Source: Pseudomonadota bacterium | GTDB lineage: Bacteria; Pseudomonadota; Gammaproteobacteria; Steroidobacterales; Steroidobacteraceae | Length of the DNA: 26,626 nt | Assembly: GCA_021817875.1 (NCBI GenBank) | Contig: JAKAFQ010000005.1 | Span: 1 to 26,626 of the forward strand | Reading direction: 5' to 3' | Shown: piece by piece, positions 15,000 through 23,011 of the stretch | Layout of the letters: each line of letters starts with the position of its first letter | Position numbering within the stretch: position 1 is the stretch's first letter | Made by a program: the position numbers and the translations under genes | The notes under the pieces: generated by a model | The model's database searches: none | Told to the model about the DNA's origin: nothing | Seen by the model: only the letters and a program-made list of their open reading frames with translations

Positions 15000-16550
15000 C
15001 TACAGGCCCCCCGCCGCATCGACCGAAAGTTGGTGAGTCGCCAAGACCTGCCCCCCCTTTCGGGCCACGACAGCGACTTGCCAGGTGCCGCCGCCCGGTA
15101 GTATCACGGCGCCGTGGTAGGCGCCCGTGCCGGCGGGACTCAACTGCACCGATACCTGCTTGCCCGCCATCCCCATAGCCGGCATCCCCGGCAGCACGAA
15201 GGTCGCACTCACCTGCGCACCGTTGACCCGCCCGCCCGTGGGGTCGGTGAGCGTCACGTGGATGAGATTGCGCCCGACTCGGGGGGGATTCGGTTGCAGC
15301 GATACAACGAGACGCGCCTCTGGAGCACCTGCGGTCCGCGGTGCCGCGGGCGGCGGCGCGAAGGCGGACAAGGCGGCCTGCAGCTGGCTTTGGGAATCGA
15401 TGAGGAAGTTGGCGGAGGTAACGATGCGCTCACCGGGCTTCAGCCCGTTGAGAACGATGTACTCATCGCCGACCTCGGCACCGAGACGCACATCGCGCGG
15501 CTCGAGGTACCCGCCGCCCCGGTCCACGAACACGATCTGCCGGGTGCCCGTCTGCAGCACCCCGGAGGCCGGGATCACCACCCGCTCACCCATCGGGGCC
15601 TCGAGCGAGACGTTGACGAACATGCCCGGCACGAGCTTGAGGGTGGGGTTCGCAAATCGCAGGCGCACCCGCGCCGTGCGGGTCTCGGGATCGATCTCGG
15701 GGTAGATGAAATCCACCCGGCCGGTGAAGCGCCGTCCGGGGTACGTGTCGACGGTGAGGCGTGCCCGATCGCCAACCTTGAGCCGCCCGAGATCGTTCTG
15801 GAATACGTGGGCAAACACCCAGATCGTCGAGAGATTCGCCACGGTGTAGAGGCGTGTTCCGGGCTCGGCGTACGCGTTGGGCAGCGCTTCGCGCTGGGTG
15901 ACGTAGCCGGTCACCGGTGAGTCGATGACCAAATCCTGCCGGATTCGCCCCGTCGCTCGCAGTCGCTCGATTTCCCGGCGCGGGACACCTAAGAGCGCAA
16001 GCCGCTCGGCCGCCGCATGAACCAGCGACGCCGCATCGCGGTCGACCGCCGGATCGGGGCTGTGCGCGAGCCGCCGTTGACTCTCCCGTGCCAGCACGTA
16101 CTCCCGCTCGGTGGACAAGAGCTCGGGGCTGTAGATGCTGAAGAGCGGCTGCCCCCGGCGCACGTACTGGTAGGTCGAATCGACGAACACCTTCTGGATG
16201 TAGCCTGCGAAGCGCACCTGCACGTACGCGAGTCCTCGTTCGTCGATCGCGACACTGCCCGTCGTGCGGATCACGTCGCTGACGGACTTGCGCCGGACCT
16301 CGCCGATCCTGACCCCGATACGCTGCAATTGCTGGGAGGAGATGGGCACCGGCGCGAGTGGCGACTCTTGGGAGGGCTCGCCATTGCCGACTCTTGCGCT
16401 CGCCCGAGGCGTCGCAACTGCGACCGCTTGCGATACGGCTCTTGGCCCCGTATACCGATGCGAGTGCCACCACAATGCCCCCACGCCGCCAAGCAAGAGT
16501 AGATTGACGACCAGCGCCGTGAAAAATGCCGTGCGGTAATTCGTTTTCAT
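15000..16550 (-). CDS. cusB: CusB-type adaptor with C-terminal YtkA/FixH-like domain
   Basis: A 516-residue periplasmic adaptor of the copper/silver exporter. It has one N-terminal anchor helix (10-28), the CusB core with DERGLAYVQVRFAGYI (103-118), a helical hairpin (about 145-205), the second lipoyl half DSPVTGYV, a beta-barrel (about 240-320) and a membrane-proximal domain to about 395. A Pro/Ala linker then leads to an extra beta-sandwich (about 411-510) resembling YtkA/FixH-like domains, with a Met cluster PGMPAMGM (455-461). The N-terminal Met ligands used by E. coli CusB (21, 36, 38) are absent. ATG 16550 overlaps the CusC-like stop by ATGA (16547-16550). Confidence 0.92.
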   Translation of the reverse strand: MKTNYRTAFFTALVVNLLLLGGVGALWWHSHRYTGPRAVSQAVAVATPRASARVGNGEPSQESPLAPVPISSQQLQRIGVRIGEVRRKSVSDVIRTTGSVAIDERGLAYVQVRFAGYIQKVFVDSTYQYVRRGQPLFSIYSPELLSTEREYVLARESQRRLAHSPDPAVDRDAASLVHAAAERLALLGVPRREIERLRATGRIRQDLVIDSPVTGYVTQREALPNAYAEPGTRLYTVANLSTIWVFAHVFQNDLGRLKVGDRARLTVDTYPGRRFTGRVDFIYPEIDPETRTARVRLRFANPTLKLVPGMFVNVSLEAPMGERVVIPASGVLQTGTRQIVFVDRGGGYLEPRDVRLGAEVGDEYIVLNGLKPGERIVTSANFLIDSQSQLQAALSAFAPPPAAPRTAGAPEARLVVSLQPNPPRVGRNLIHVTLTDPTGGRVNGAQVSATFVLPGMPAMGMAGKQVSVQLSPAGTGAYHGAVILPGGGTWQVAVVARKGGQVLATHQLSVDAAGGL

Positions 16551-17848
16551 GGCAGGGTCCCCGTCTCGTTCGGTCTCGCAAGCCCGCTCCCGCTCAGTCG
16601 CTCGAGCTCAGCCCACCGATCGAAATACTCCGATTGCGCCCGGGCGAGTCCGAGCGCGGTGTCGAGCTGGTGCCGCTCGGCGGTCAGCACTTCGATAAAA
16701 CTGGCCTGGCCGCTGCCGTATTCGCTCAAGGCCACATCGAGCGCATCGCGCGCGAGCGGCACGAGGGCGTCTCGATAGAGAGCGAGAGACTGCGCCGCCT
16801 CACGCGTCGAGGCGTAGGCGGCGGAGAGATCCGCGAGAAGCGTTGCGCGCTCGCCCTCCAGATCGTATTCGGCCCGCCGAGCCCGCGCATGGGCGGCGTC
16901 GATCTCCGCGCGGTACTTCCCCTGATCGAGCGGGACCGTGAAGGACAGACCCACCATCGGCCGCATGGCCGGGTCCGGCCACATGCTGTTGTAACCGGCG
17001 CTCACCTGGAATTGCGGATAGCGTTGCTTGCCTGCGAGCGCCTCTTTCGCCCGAGCGGCGTGTTCTTGCGCTTCGAGCGCCTCGAGCTGCGGATGGGTGA
17101 GTGCCCGCTGCAGGAGCGCCGCTTCGGACGGCAGATGCGCCGGGGCAGGCAAGGCCGCGGGCAGTGGAAGCAGGGTCGTCGGTGGCCGATCGAGCAGTGC
17201 GTTCATGCGCGCTGCGACGACGGCGATCTTCCGCTGCCACTCGAGCTGCTGCTGCCCAAGTAAAGTATGCTCAACCTCTGCCTGCAACACATCGGCTTGC
17301 GGCGCCTTGCCGGTCGCGTAGCGCACCGAGGCGATGCGCCGCAGCTCGGCGAGGACGGACTGGTTGGCGGCGTTGATGGCGAGCGCGCGGTGAACGAACA
17401 CCCAGTCCGCAAAGACCCCTCGCGCGGTCGCCGCGAGGCGCAGCCGCAGCGCCTCAAGGTCGTGACGCGCGACCTCCGCATCGGCTCGCGCGATCTCCTT
17501 GCGCGCCTCGAGCGTGCCCCACCAGGGCAGGGCCTGACTCACCTCGATGTCGTCGCCCGTTCCCATGGCGCTGCCGAAAGTACGCGGCGCCGCCGATGCG
17601 CTCAACATCGGATCGGGCAGCGCGCCGGCCGGACGGATGCTGGAGACCGCCGCGACCAACGCCTGACGCGTGGCGCGTAGACTTGCATTTCGCGCAAGCA
17701 CCGCGGCGGTGAACGCGTCCGCCGTCAGCGGCGCTGGAAGCGGCGAGACACCCTGCCGGGGCGCAAGACCTGCGGCTTGTGCCGCGCCCACGGCGACGAA
17801 CAACGTCAAGCCGACAACGCCGGCCGGACTCTTCGGATAATGACGCAC
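16547..17848 (-). CDS. cusC: CusC-like outer-membrane channel (OMF family)
   Basis: A TolC-type outer-membrane factor of 433 residues from GTG 17848. It shows the duplicated OMF pattern, including NPQLEAL-type segments (THPQLEALEAQEHAARAK), a beta-strand part near FQVSAGYNSMWPDP, and a long C-terminal helical region with YGSGQASFIEVLTAER. GTG 17848 is chosen because it is preceded by GAGGTG a few bases upstream and gives a classical signal peptide ending GAAQA; the frame is open back to 17920. There is no lipobox Cys, unlike E. coli CusC. It overlaps the cusB-like gene by ATGA. Gene order OMF-adaptor-pump matches cusCBA. Confidence 0.88.
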   Translation of the reverse strand: MRHYPKSPAGVVGLTLFVAVGAAQAAGLAPRQGVSPLPAPLTADAFTAAVLARNASLRATRQALVAAVSSIRPAGALPDPMLSASAAPRTFGSAMGTGDDIEVSQALPWWGTLEARKEIARADAEVARHDLEALRLRLAATARGVFADWVFVHRALAINAANQSVLAELRRIASVRYATGKAPQADVLQAEVEHTLLGQQQLEWQRKIAVVAARMNALLDRPPTTLLPLPAALPAPAHLPSEAALLQRALTHPQLEALEAQEHAARAKEALAGKQRYPQFQVSAGYNSMWPDPAMRPMVGLSFTVPLDQGKYRAEIDAAHARARRAEYDLEGERATLLADLSAAYASTREAAQSLALYRDALVPLARDALDVALSEYGSGQASFIEVLTAERHQLDTALGLARAQSEYFDRWAELERLSGSGLARPNETGTLP

Positions 17849-17929
17849 AAGACACCTCGTTTGCAGCTCCCGAACGACGACGCGCCCGCACACCCTCGGC
17901 GTGCAGGCATCGATCCGCAACGCGGAGTG

Positions 17930-18349
17930 TCAGAGTCTCAGACGAAGGGTCGAAAGATAGGTGACGCGCCCCAACGAGGACATGAAGGCGATGCGCGTCG
18001 GTCCCCGTGGCGGCGGTCTACTACGCGCCGCTGCAAGAGATGCCGTGTGCCATGCGGGCGCCGGCGAAGCGACGACGTGCGCATGCCGACATTCGATCCC
18101 GGCAACTCGAGCCGCCGGCGCGGCGGGCACCCACCCACAAGCGCCCGTCATCCCGCACGAGAATCCGCAGGACAACGCCGCGCCGCCACAGGGCATCGGC
18201 GCACGGTGACCCGTCATGGGACAATGCATCGGTACCGGTGTCGAGGACCGCATCATGGGACACGCCCAGACCTGCCGGCTGTACCCGAGGGTCACCACTG
18301 CCAGCAGCAGGAGTGTGACGTAACGCGAATGAAATCGTCGAGCCATCAT
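17930..18349 (-). CDS. Secreted Cys/Met-rich small protein of the copper cassette
   Basis: A 139-residue protein with a signal peptide (RYVTLLLLAVVTLG, cleavage after QVWA). The mature N-terminus is very rich in Cys, Met and His (CPMM, MHCPMTGH, CGFSCGMTGAC), followed by a less conserved basic tail. The composition suggests periplasmic Cu(I)/Ag(I) binding or buffering. It lies 81 bases upstream of the cusC-like gene on the same strand. Start ATG 18349 or ATG 18346; neither has a clear ribosome site. I do not recognise a named family. Similar Cys/Met-rich proteins are often found just upstream of cus-type operons. Confidence 0.7.
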   Translation of the reverse strand: MMARRFHSRYVTLLLLAVVTLGYSRQVWACPMMRSSTPVPMHCPMTGHRAPMPCGGAALSCGFSCGMTGACGWVPAAPAARVAGIECRHAHVVASPAPAWHTASLAAARSRPPPRGPTRIAFMSSLGRVTYLSTLRLRL

Positions 18350-18438
18350 GCGTCGATCATGCTAACGCGTTGCGGACTTCCACGCCACTCTCTCTGCTCC
18401 ACCGAGGACTCCGGGAATCGCCGATCTGCCGAGGCAAA

Positions 18439-18909
18439 CTACCGGTGCGGACCCTTCGCTCCCATGGTCATTCCCTGCATCGCCTGCATATGGTCCATCA
18501 ATTGCTCCATCATCAGTTGCATCATGTCGAGACGGCCCTGCATATGGTCCCGCATCCGGCCCTGACTCCACTGACGCTGTTCCGCGGATGAGGAAGTCTG
18601 ATTACCACCGCCCACCATCCGCCCGTCCATGGCGCGCATTGCCTGCATTTGATCCATCATGGTGTGCATGTGCTCGCGCAGCAGCTTCGCTCTGATCGCG
18701 GGGCTCTTCGTCTCGCGGATACGCCGCATCTGCTCCTGCATGAGCTTCATCCGAACTTCCATCTCGCTGAGGTGCTTTGCGGACATCGAGACCGGTTCGG
18801 TTGCTCGAGCCGCCGGCGGCCCGGGTGAGGGGGGCGCGGCCTGCGCGGCCGCGATCGCGAACAACGCCAGGGCAACGCCCGGCAATGCAATTGAGAGTCT
18901 CGATTTCAC
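18439..18909 (-). CDS. Periplasmic Met-rich helical protein
   Basis: A 156-residue protein starting with GTG 18909 after AGGAGA at a 5-base spacing. A signal peptide (ends AAAQA) precedes a long, almost wholly helical mature part with some 26 Met, many in MxxM and MQ/HM patterns (HMHTMMDQMQAM, DMMQLMMEQLMDHMQAMQ) and several His. It looks like a periplasmic thioether-type copper or silver chelator. The layout recalls Spy/CpxP-like or PcoE-like metal sponges, but no family signature is clear. It lies between the methyltransferase-like gene (42 bases) and the Cys/Met-rich gene (89 bases), all on the same strand. Confidence 0.75.
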   Translation of the reverse strand: MKSRLSIALPGVALALFAIAAAQAAPPSPGPPAARATEPVSMSAKHLSEMEVRMKLMQEQMRRIRETKSPAIRAKLLREHMHTMMDQMQAMRAMDGRMVGGGNQTSSSAEQRQWSQGRMRDHMQGRLDMMQLMMEQLMDHMQAMQGMTMGAKGPHR

Positions 18910-18951
18910 GTGAGTCTCCTCGCTTGAGTGATGCTCGATGCGGCAGGTCGG

Positions 18952-19599
18952 CTACGGCCTGGCCTCTTCGATGAGCCGGCGCCAACCGCCGAGTCCGGGG
19001 AAGAACATGGGCACCCCCCGTCGATACTTCTCGCATCGTTCACCGAATTTCGCGACCATGTCCCGCTTTTCCCGGTAGGCGAGTAGCGTGTAGGCGAACA
19101 CGATAACCGGAAAAAGCGCCACGGAGAATACGGTCGGCCAATGGACGACGCCCTCGCCGAAGAGCCCCACGAAGAGCCCCGTGTACTGGGGATGCCGCAC
19201 GAGACCTTGGATCCCGTCGGATGCCAGTTTGCCCGACTGGTGCGCGCGGTAGAGCTCGCGCCAGCCCTCGATGAACAGACCGATGCCCAGAAAGAGCAGC
19301 AGACAGCCGATCAGCATGGAGATCATCATGCCGGTATCGCCCATACCGAGCAGCGTCGACCACAGGTTCGCGGTCAAGCCATTGCGGTCGAGGTGCAAGA
19401 ACCGCACGAGAAGATAGATTGTCAGCGGAAAGCCGTACATTTCCGCGTACAGGGCGATGATGAACGCCTGCACCAAGCCGGCGCCCGCCCACTCGCGCCA
19501 TCCTCTGGGAGCGAAGTGTCGATAGAAGACCCAGGAGGCGATCACGATCATCACGATCGCGAGGCCCCACGCACCCGAATGTGCAATTTGCGCGCTCAC
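18952..19599 (-). CDS. Isoprenylcysteine methyltransferase-like membrane protein
   Basis: A 215-residue integral membrane protein with about five helices. The C-terminal part carries RHPQYTGL, a hydrophobic helix, then YREKRDMVAKFGERCEKYRR..P.FFP, which is the ICMT/phospholipid-methyltransferase signature. Family members transfer methyl groups from S-adenosylmethionine to lipids or lipidated proteins; the substrate here is unknown. GTG 19599 overlaps the stop of the DUF5676 gene as GTGA. The frame is open further upstream but lies inside that gene. ICMT-like genes are repeatedly seen in copper/mercury cassettes of proteobacteria; their role in metal resistance is not established. Confidence 0.82.
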   Translation of the reverse strand: MSAQIAHSGAWGLAIVMIVIASWVFYRHFAPRGWREWAGAGLVQAFIIALYAEMYGFPLTIYLLVRFLHLDRNGLTANLWSTLLGMGDTGMMISMLIGCLLLFLGIGLFIEGWRELYRAHQSGKLASDGIQGLVRHPQYTGLFVGLFGEGVVHWPTVFSVALFPVIVFAYTLLAYREKRDMVAKFGERCEKYRRGVPMFFPGLGGWRRLIEEARP

Positions 19600-19862
19600 G
19601 ATGGACGACGTCCGTACAAAAACAAATTGTAGAGCGGTACCCAGATGAGCGCAATGAACCAACCGTAGGCGTAACTCTCGATCAATCCCAGCGCAAACGA
19701 TTTCCAGGTGAGCCAATGGAATCCAGGCATGAGTCCCAACCAGGTGTGATACATCGCATGGCGCGGAACGAGAAGGTCAAATGCGACGCACAGTGAGAAA
19801 GTGATGACGAGGAACAGCCCCGTCGCCATCCCGGCCGCTCTGAGGGAGATGCCCGTTCTCAC
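19596..19862 (-). CDS. DUF5676 two-helix membrane protein
   Basis: An 88-residue protein with two transmembrane helices: GMATGLFLVITFSLCVAFDLL, then a loop with the motif PGFHWLTWKSFALGLIESYAYGW, then WFIALIWVPLYNLFL. This matches the DUF5676 pattern, short membrane proteins of unknown function common in copper and mercury islands. GTG 19862 overlaps the YHS gene stop as GTGA, and its own stop overlaps the methyltransferase start as GTGA, so three genes in a row are coupled. Confidence 0.8.
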   Translation of the reverse strand: MRTGISLRAAGMATGLFLVITFSLCVAFDLLVPRHAMYHTWLGLMPGFHWLTWKSFALGLIESYAYGWFIALIWVPLYNLFLYGRRPS

Positions 19863-20275
19863 GATGCCGACCCCTTCCCTGGGGTCCCCGGCATCTCCTC
19901 GCGCATCGCTCCAGCGCCGAGATACCGCTCCGGCTGCGCCTCGAATTTGTCGAGGCAATCACGCGAGCAGAAGCGCAATGTCCTCCGTCGATGGACGCTC
20001 GCGTAACCGGTCCCCGGCTCGACATTCATGCCGCACACCGGATCGACTCCCGCATCGAGAACCTGTTGATTGGAGGCGCCGCCTACCGGGTCACTGTCAC
20101 GGTCTCGCTGCGGAGAGTGGCCGCCGTGACTGCCGTGACCGACATGCGCGCCGCAGCCGAAGCGCATCATGAAAAAGAACAGGGCCCCAAAGAGCAGAAA
20201 TGACATCAGACCACTCATTACGAGATTTCCCGCTGCACCGCCGCCCGAATATTGTCCTCCCTCGGCTTCACGCAT
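19859..20275 (-). CDS. Membrane-anchored YHS-domain protein
   Basis: A 138-residue protein with one N-terminal membrane helix (about 18-37), a His/Gly/Cys-rich linker (CGAHVGHGSHGGH), and a YHS domain at about 78-118 (VDPVCGMNV ... FCSRDCLDKFEAQPERY). YHS cysteines bind soft metals in related proteins. It is the first gene of the long minus-strand copper cassette and diverges from the Cu+ ATPase gene, which carries the same kind of domain. The start is uncertain: ATG 20275 has GAGGA only 14 bases upstream, and ATG 20218 is the next candidate. Confidence 0.8.
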   Translation of the reverse strand: MREAEGGQYSGGGAAGNLVMSGLMSFLLFGALFFFMMRFGCGAHVGHGSHGGHSPQRDRDSDPVGGASNQQVLDAGVDPVCGMNVEPGTGYASVHRRRTLRFCSRDCLDKFEAQPERYLGAGAMREEMPGTPGKGSAS

Positions 20276-20287
20276 TTAATAAGTACA

Positions 20288-20309
20288 AGTCCTCATGGCC
20301 TCGAGGAGT
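20288..20309. promoter_or_regulatory. Imperfect inverted repeat in the copper divergent promoter
   Basis: AGTCCTC, eight bases, then GAGGAGT (six of seven positions pair) lies 20 bases upstream of a perfect TATAAT. This is a good place for a copper-responsive regulator to bind. It does not resemble a CueR dyad. Confidence 0.35.
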
Positions 20310-20328
20310 CAACGCAATGGGCTTTCAT

Positions 20329-20334
20329 TATAAT
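20329..20334 (+). promoter_or_regulatory. Candidate -10 box for the Cu+ ATPase gene
   Basis: TATAAT stands out in otherwise GC-rich DNA, 123 bases before the ATPase start. No good -35 is found at 17 bases (GAGTCA), so an activator may be needed. Confidence 0.4.
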
Positions 20335-20457
20335 TCGCCTCCACCACACCGCTTCCGACGTCGATGGGCGGGAGGCCCGTCCAGAATGTCAGACGGGTGG
20401 GTGCAGGAATTGCCGTTGTGCTGATGCGGCGACGCGTTCGTTCACACTACCGATGAG

Positions 20458-22914
20458 ATGTCCAATCTCGACTCTGAATCCATGAATCCGCATCACACAC
20501 GCGGGCAAGCCAGCGATCCGACCCTGCGCCAAATCGACTCCGAGGAAGGCACCGAACGGTCGCCTGAGAAAGACCTGACGGATCCAGTGTGCGGGATGCG
20601 CGTATCGCCGCATTCGCAGCACCGTTGGCTGTATGCGGACCGGTACTACATCTTCTGCTCGAACGGCTGCCTGGAAAAGTTCCGCGCGGCGCCCGACCGG
20701 TATTCAAGGAGCACCCGCGCGCCGCCGACCGGACCGCAGCGTGCGCGAGCGGCGCCATCGCCTGGAACGATCTACACCTGTCCTATGCATCCACAGATTC
20801 GCCGGGGCGAACCGGGCACCTGCCCGATCTGCGGAATGACGCTCGAGCCCGTGCAGCCGACGACTGAGGCGGGTCAGAATCTCGAGCTGCGGGCCATGAC
20901 GTGGCGGTTCTGGATCGCTGCGGCACTTGCCGCTCCGGTGGTACTGCTCGACATGACGATAGAGATCCCCGCGCTCTCGGTGCATCGATTGGTCTCTCCC
21001 GTCCTGGCGATGTGGATACAGTTCACGCTCGGAACCCCGGTCGTAATCTGGGCGGGATGGCCACTGTTGCGGCGCGGATGGGATTCGGTACACCGCCGCT
21101 CGCTCAACATGTTCAGCCTCATCGGCCTCGGCGTCAGCGCCGCATATCTGTACAGCCTCGTGGCGATGTTCGCGCCGAGTCTCTTTCCGCGAGGACTACG
21201 CAGCGAGGACGGTCTCATTCCCGTGTACTTCGAAGCCGCCGCGGTCATCACCGTGCTCGTGCTTCTGGGGCAGGTGCTCGAGCTGCGCGCGCGCGAGGCC
21301 ACCGGCGGCGCCATTCGCGCCCTGTTGAATCTCGCGCCCAAGATCGCCCGCCGCGTCCAGGACGGCAGGACCGACGAGGAGGTTCCCCTGGATGCCGTGC
21401 GCGTCGGCGATCGTTTGCGGGTACGCCCCGGCGAAGCGGTACCGGTAGACGGAGCGGTGCTAGAGGGCTCAAGCGCGGTCGATGAATCGATGGTCACCGG
21501 TGAGTCCAATCCGGTGGCCAAGGTTACGGGAGCGAAGGTCATCGGCGGCACGATCAACGGGACCGGCGCGTTGCTCGTGCGCGCCGAGCGCGTCGGCTCG
21601 GACACGATGCTCGCTCGAATCGTGCAGATGGTGGCGGAAGCGCAGCGCAGCCGCGCGCCCATCCAGCGGCTCGCCGACCTCGCGTCTTCCTGGTTCGTGC
21701 CGGCCGTCATCGTGATTGCCGTTGTCGCATTCGTCACGTGGATGCTGCTGGGACCGCCGCCGCAGCTTGCCTACGCGCTGGTTGCGGCGGTGTCTGTGCT
21801 CATCATTGCGTGCCCTTGTGCGCTCGGGCTCGCGACTCCGATGTCGGTGATGGTCGGTGTCGGCAAGGGAGCCACGGCCGGCGTGCTGATCAAGAACGCC
21901 GAGGCGCTCGAGCGACTCGAAAAGATCGACACCCTCGTCGTGGACAAGACCGGGACGTTGACCGAAGGCAAGCCGCGGGTGGTGGCCGTTGTTCCGGGGG
22001 AAGGATACGATGAGACCGCTGTGCTCGCCCTTGCGGCGAGCCTCGAACGCTCGAGCGAACATCCCCTCGCCGCCGCCGTTGCCGCGGCGGCGAACGAGAG
22101 GGGTCTTGCGCTGCAAAGCGTGGTCGATTTTCGCTCGGAGACAGGCAAGGGCGTCATCGGGACCGTCAACGGACGCACGGTCGCCGTGGGCAACATCGCG
22201 CTGCTCGACTCTCTTTCGATTCCACACGCGAGTCTCGAGGCGGCGGCAGAGCGATTGCGAAGCGACGGAGCGACCGCGATGTTCGTGGCGATCGATGGCC
22301 GGCCCGCAGGCATCATCGCCGTCGCCGACCCGGTGAAACCGAGCACACCCGCTGCACTCGAGGCGCTCAGGCACGCAGGTATCCGGATCGTGATGGTCAC
22401 GGGGGATCATCGCGCCACGGCTGAAGCCGTCGCGCGCCGGCTCGGGATCAACGATATCGAGGCTCAGGTGCTCCCGGATCAAAAGAATGTCATCGTGCAG
22501 CGCCTGCGCGACGAAGGGCGAGCGGTCGCCATGGCCGGCGACGGCGTGAACGACGCGCCGGCCCTCGCCGCAGCCGAAGTCGGCATTGCAATGGGAACGG
22601 GGACCGATGTGGCCATGCAGAGCGCCGGTGTAACCCTGGTCAAGGGCGACCTGACAGGAATCGTGCGGGCCCGCGTGCTCAGCCGCGCCACCATGCGCAA
22701 TATCCGCCAGAACCTCTTCCTCGCCTTCATCTACAACGTGATCGGCATCCCGATTGCCGCCGGCGCACTGTATCCGGTTTTCGGACTGCTCCTGAGCCCC
22801 ATGATCGCCGCAGGCGCGATGAGCCTGAGTTCGGTGTCCGTCATCGGCAATGCGCTGAGGCTGCGCTTGATCGACCTTGACACAACGCCCCAGGTTCCTG
22901 CTCCGGTCGGCTGA
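20458..22914 (+). CDS. copA: Cu+-exporting P1B-1 ATPase with N-terminal YHS and CPMH metal domains
   Basis: An 818-residue copper-transporting P-type ATPase that moves Cu(I) out of the cytoplasm. In order: a YHS domain (about 41-82: DPVCGM, Cys67, Cys71), a heavy-metal-binding domain with CPMHP (108-112) and CPICGM (122-127), eight membrane helices, VTGES (346-350), the CPC motif (452-454), DKTGT (496-500), EHP (534-536), GDGVND (694-699), the YN pair (759-760) in helix 7 and MSLSS (788-792) in helix 8. CPC, YN and MSxxS together define the Cu+ class. There is no classical HMA/GMTCxxC domain. It diverges from the cus-type cassette. ATG 20458 has only a weak GATGAG before it; a later start at Met9 is possible. 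Confidence 0.95.
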   Translation: MSNLDSESMNPHHTRGQASDPTLRQIDSEEGTERSPEKDLTDPVCGMRVSPHSQHRWLYADRYYIFCSNGCLEKFRAAPDRYSRSTRAPPTGPQRARAAPSPGTIYTCPMHPQIRRGEPGTCPICGMTLEPVQPTTEAGQNLELRAMTWRFWIAAALAAPVVLLDMTIEIPALSVHRLVSPVLAMWIQFTLGTPVVIWAGWPLLRRGWDSVHRRSLNMFSLIGLGVSAAYLYSLVAMFAPSLFPRGLRSEDGLIPVYFEAAAVITVLVLLGQVLELRAREATGGAIRALLNLAPKIARRVQDGRTDEEVPLDAVRVGDRLRVRPGEAVPVDGAVLEGSSAVDESMVTGESNPVAKVTGAKVIGGTINGTGALLVRAERVGSDTMLARIVQMVAEAQRSRAPIQRLADLASSWFVPAVIVIAVVAFVTWMLLGPPPQLAYALVAAVSVLIIACPCALGLATPMSVMVGVGKGATAGVLIKNAEALERLEKIDTLVVDKTGTLTEGKPRVVAVVPGEGYDETAVLALAASLERSSEHPLAAAVAAAANERGLALQSVVDFRSETGKGVIGTVNGRTVAVGNIALLDSLSIPHASLEAAAERLRSDGATAMFVAIDGRPAGIIAVADPVKPSTPAALEALRHAGIRIVMVTGDHRATAEAVARRLGINDIEAQVLPDQKNVIVQRLRDEGRAVAMAGDGVNDAPALAAAEVGIAMGTGTDVAMQSAGVTLVKGDLTGIVRARVLSRATMRNIRQNLFLAFIYNVIGIPIAAGALYPVFGLLLSPMIAAGAMSLSSVSVIGNALRLRLIDLDTTPQVPAPVG

Positions 22915-23011
22915 TTGATCGGTCGCCGGGAGAGACTTGTCGTTATGGCACCGCGCGAGGCGCGCCGTGCAGATCAGCGCGCCGTCGATCGCGCGGGGGC
23001 TATCGTCCCGC

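Noticed and set aside
20276..20457. Possible CueR/MerR-type promoter
   Set aside because: No ACCTTCC-type dyad and no 19-20-bp spaced -35/-10 pair could be found.
22960..22985. GCGCGCCGT direct repeat, 17 bp apart, after the Cu+ ATPase gene
   Set aside because: Only two copies of a very GC-rich word in GC-rich DNA. A nearby GCGGG/CCCGC hairpin has no T-tract, so neither is called as a functional site.
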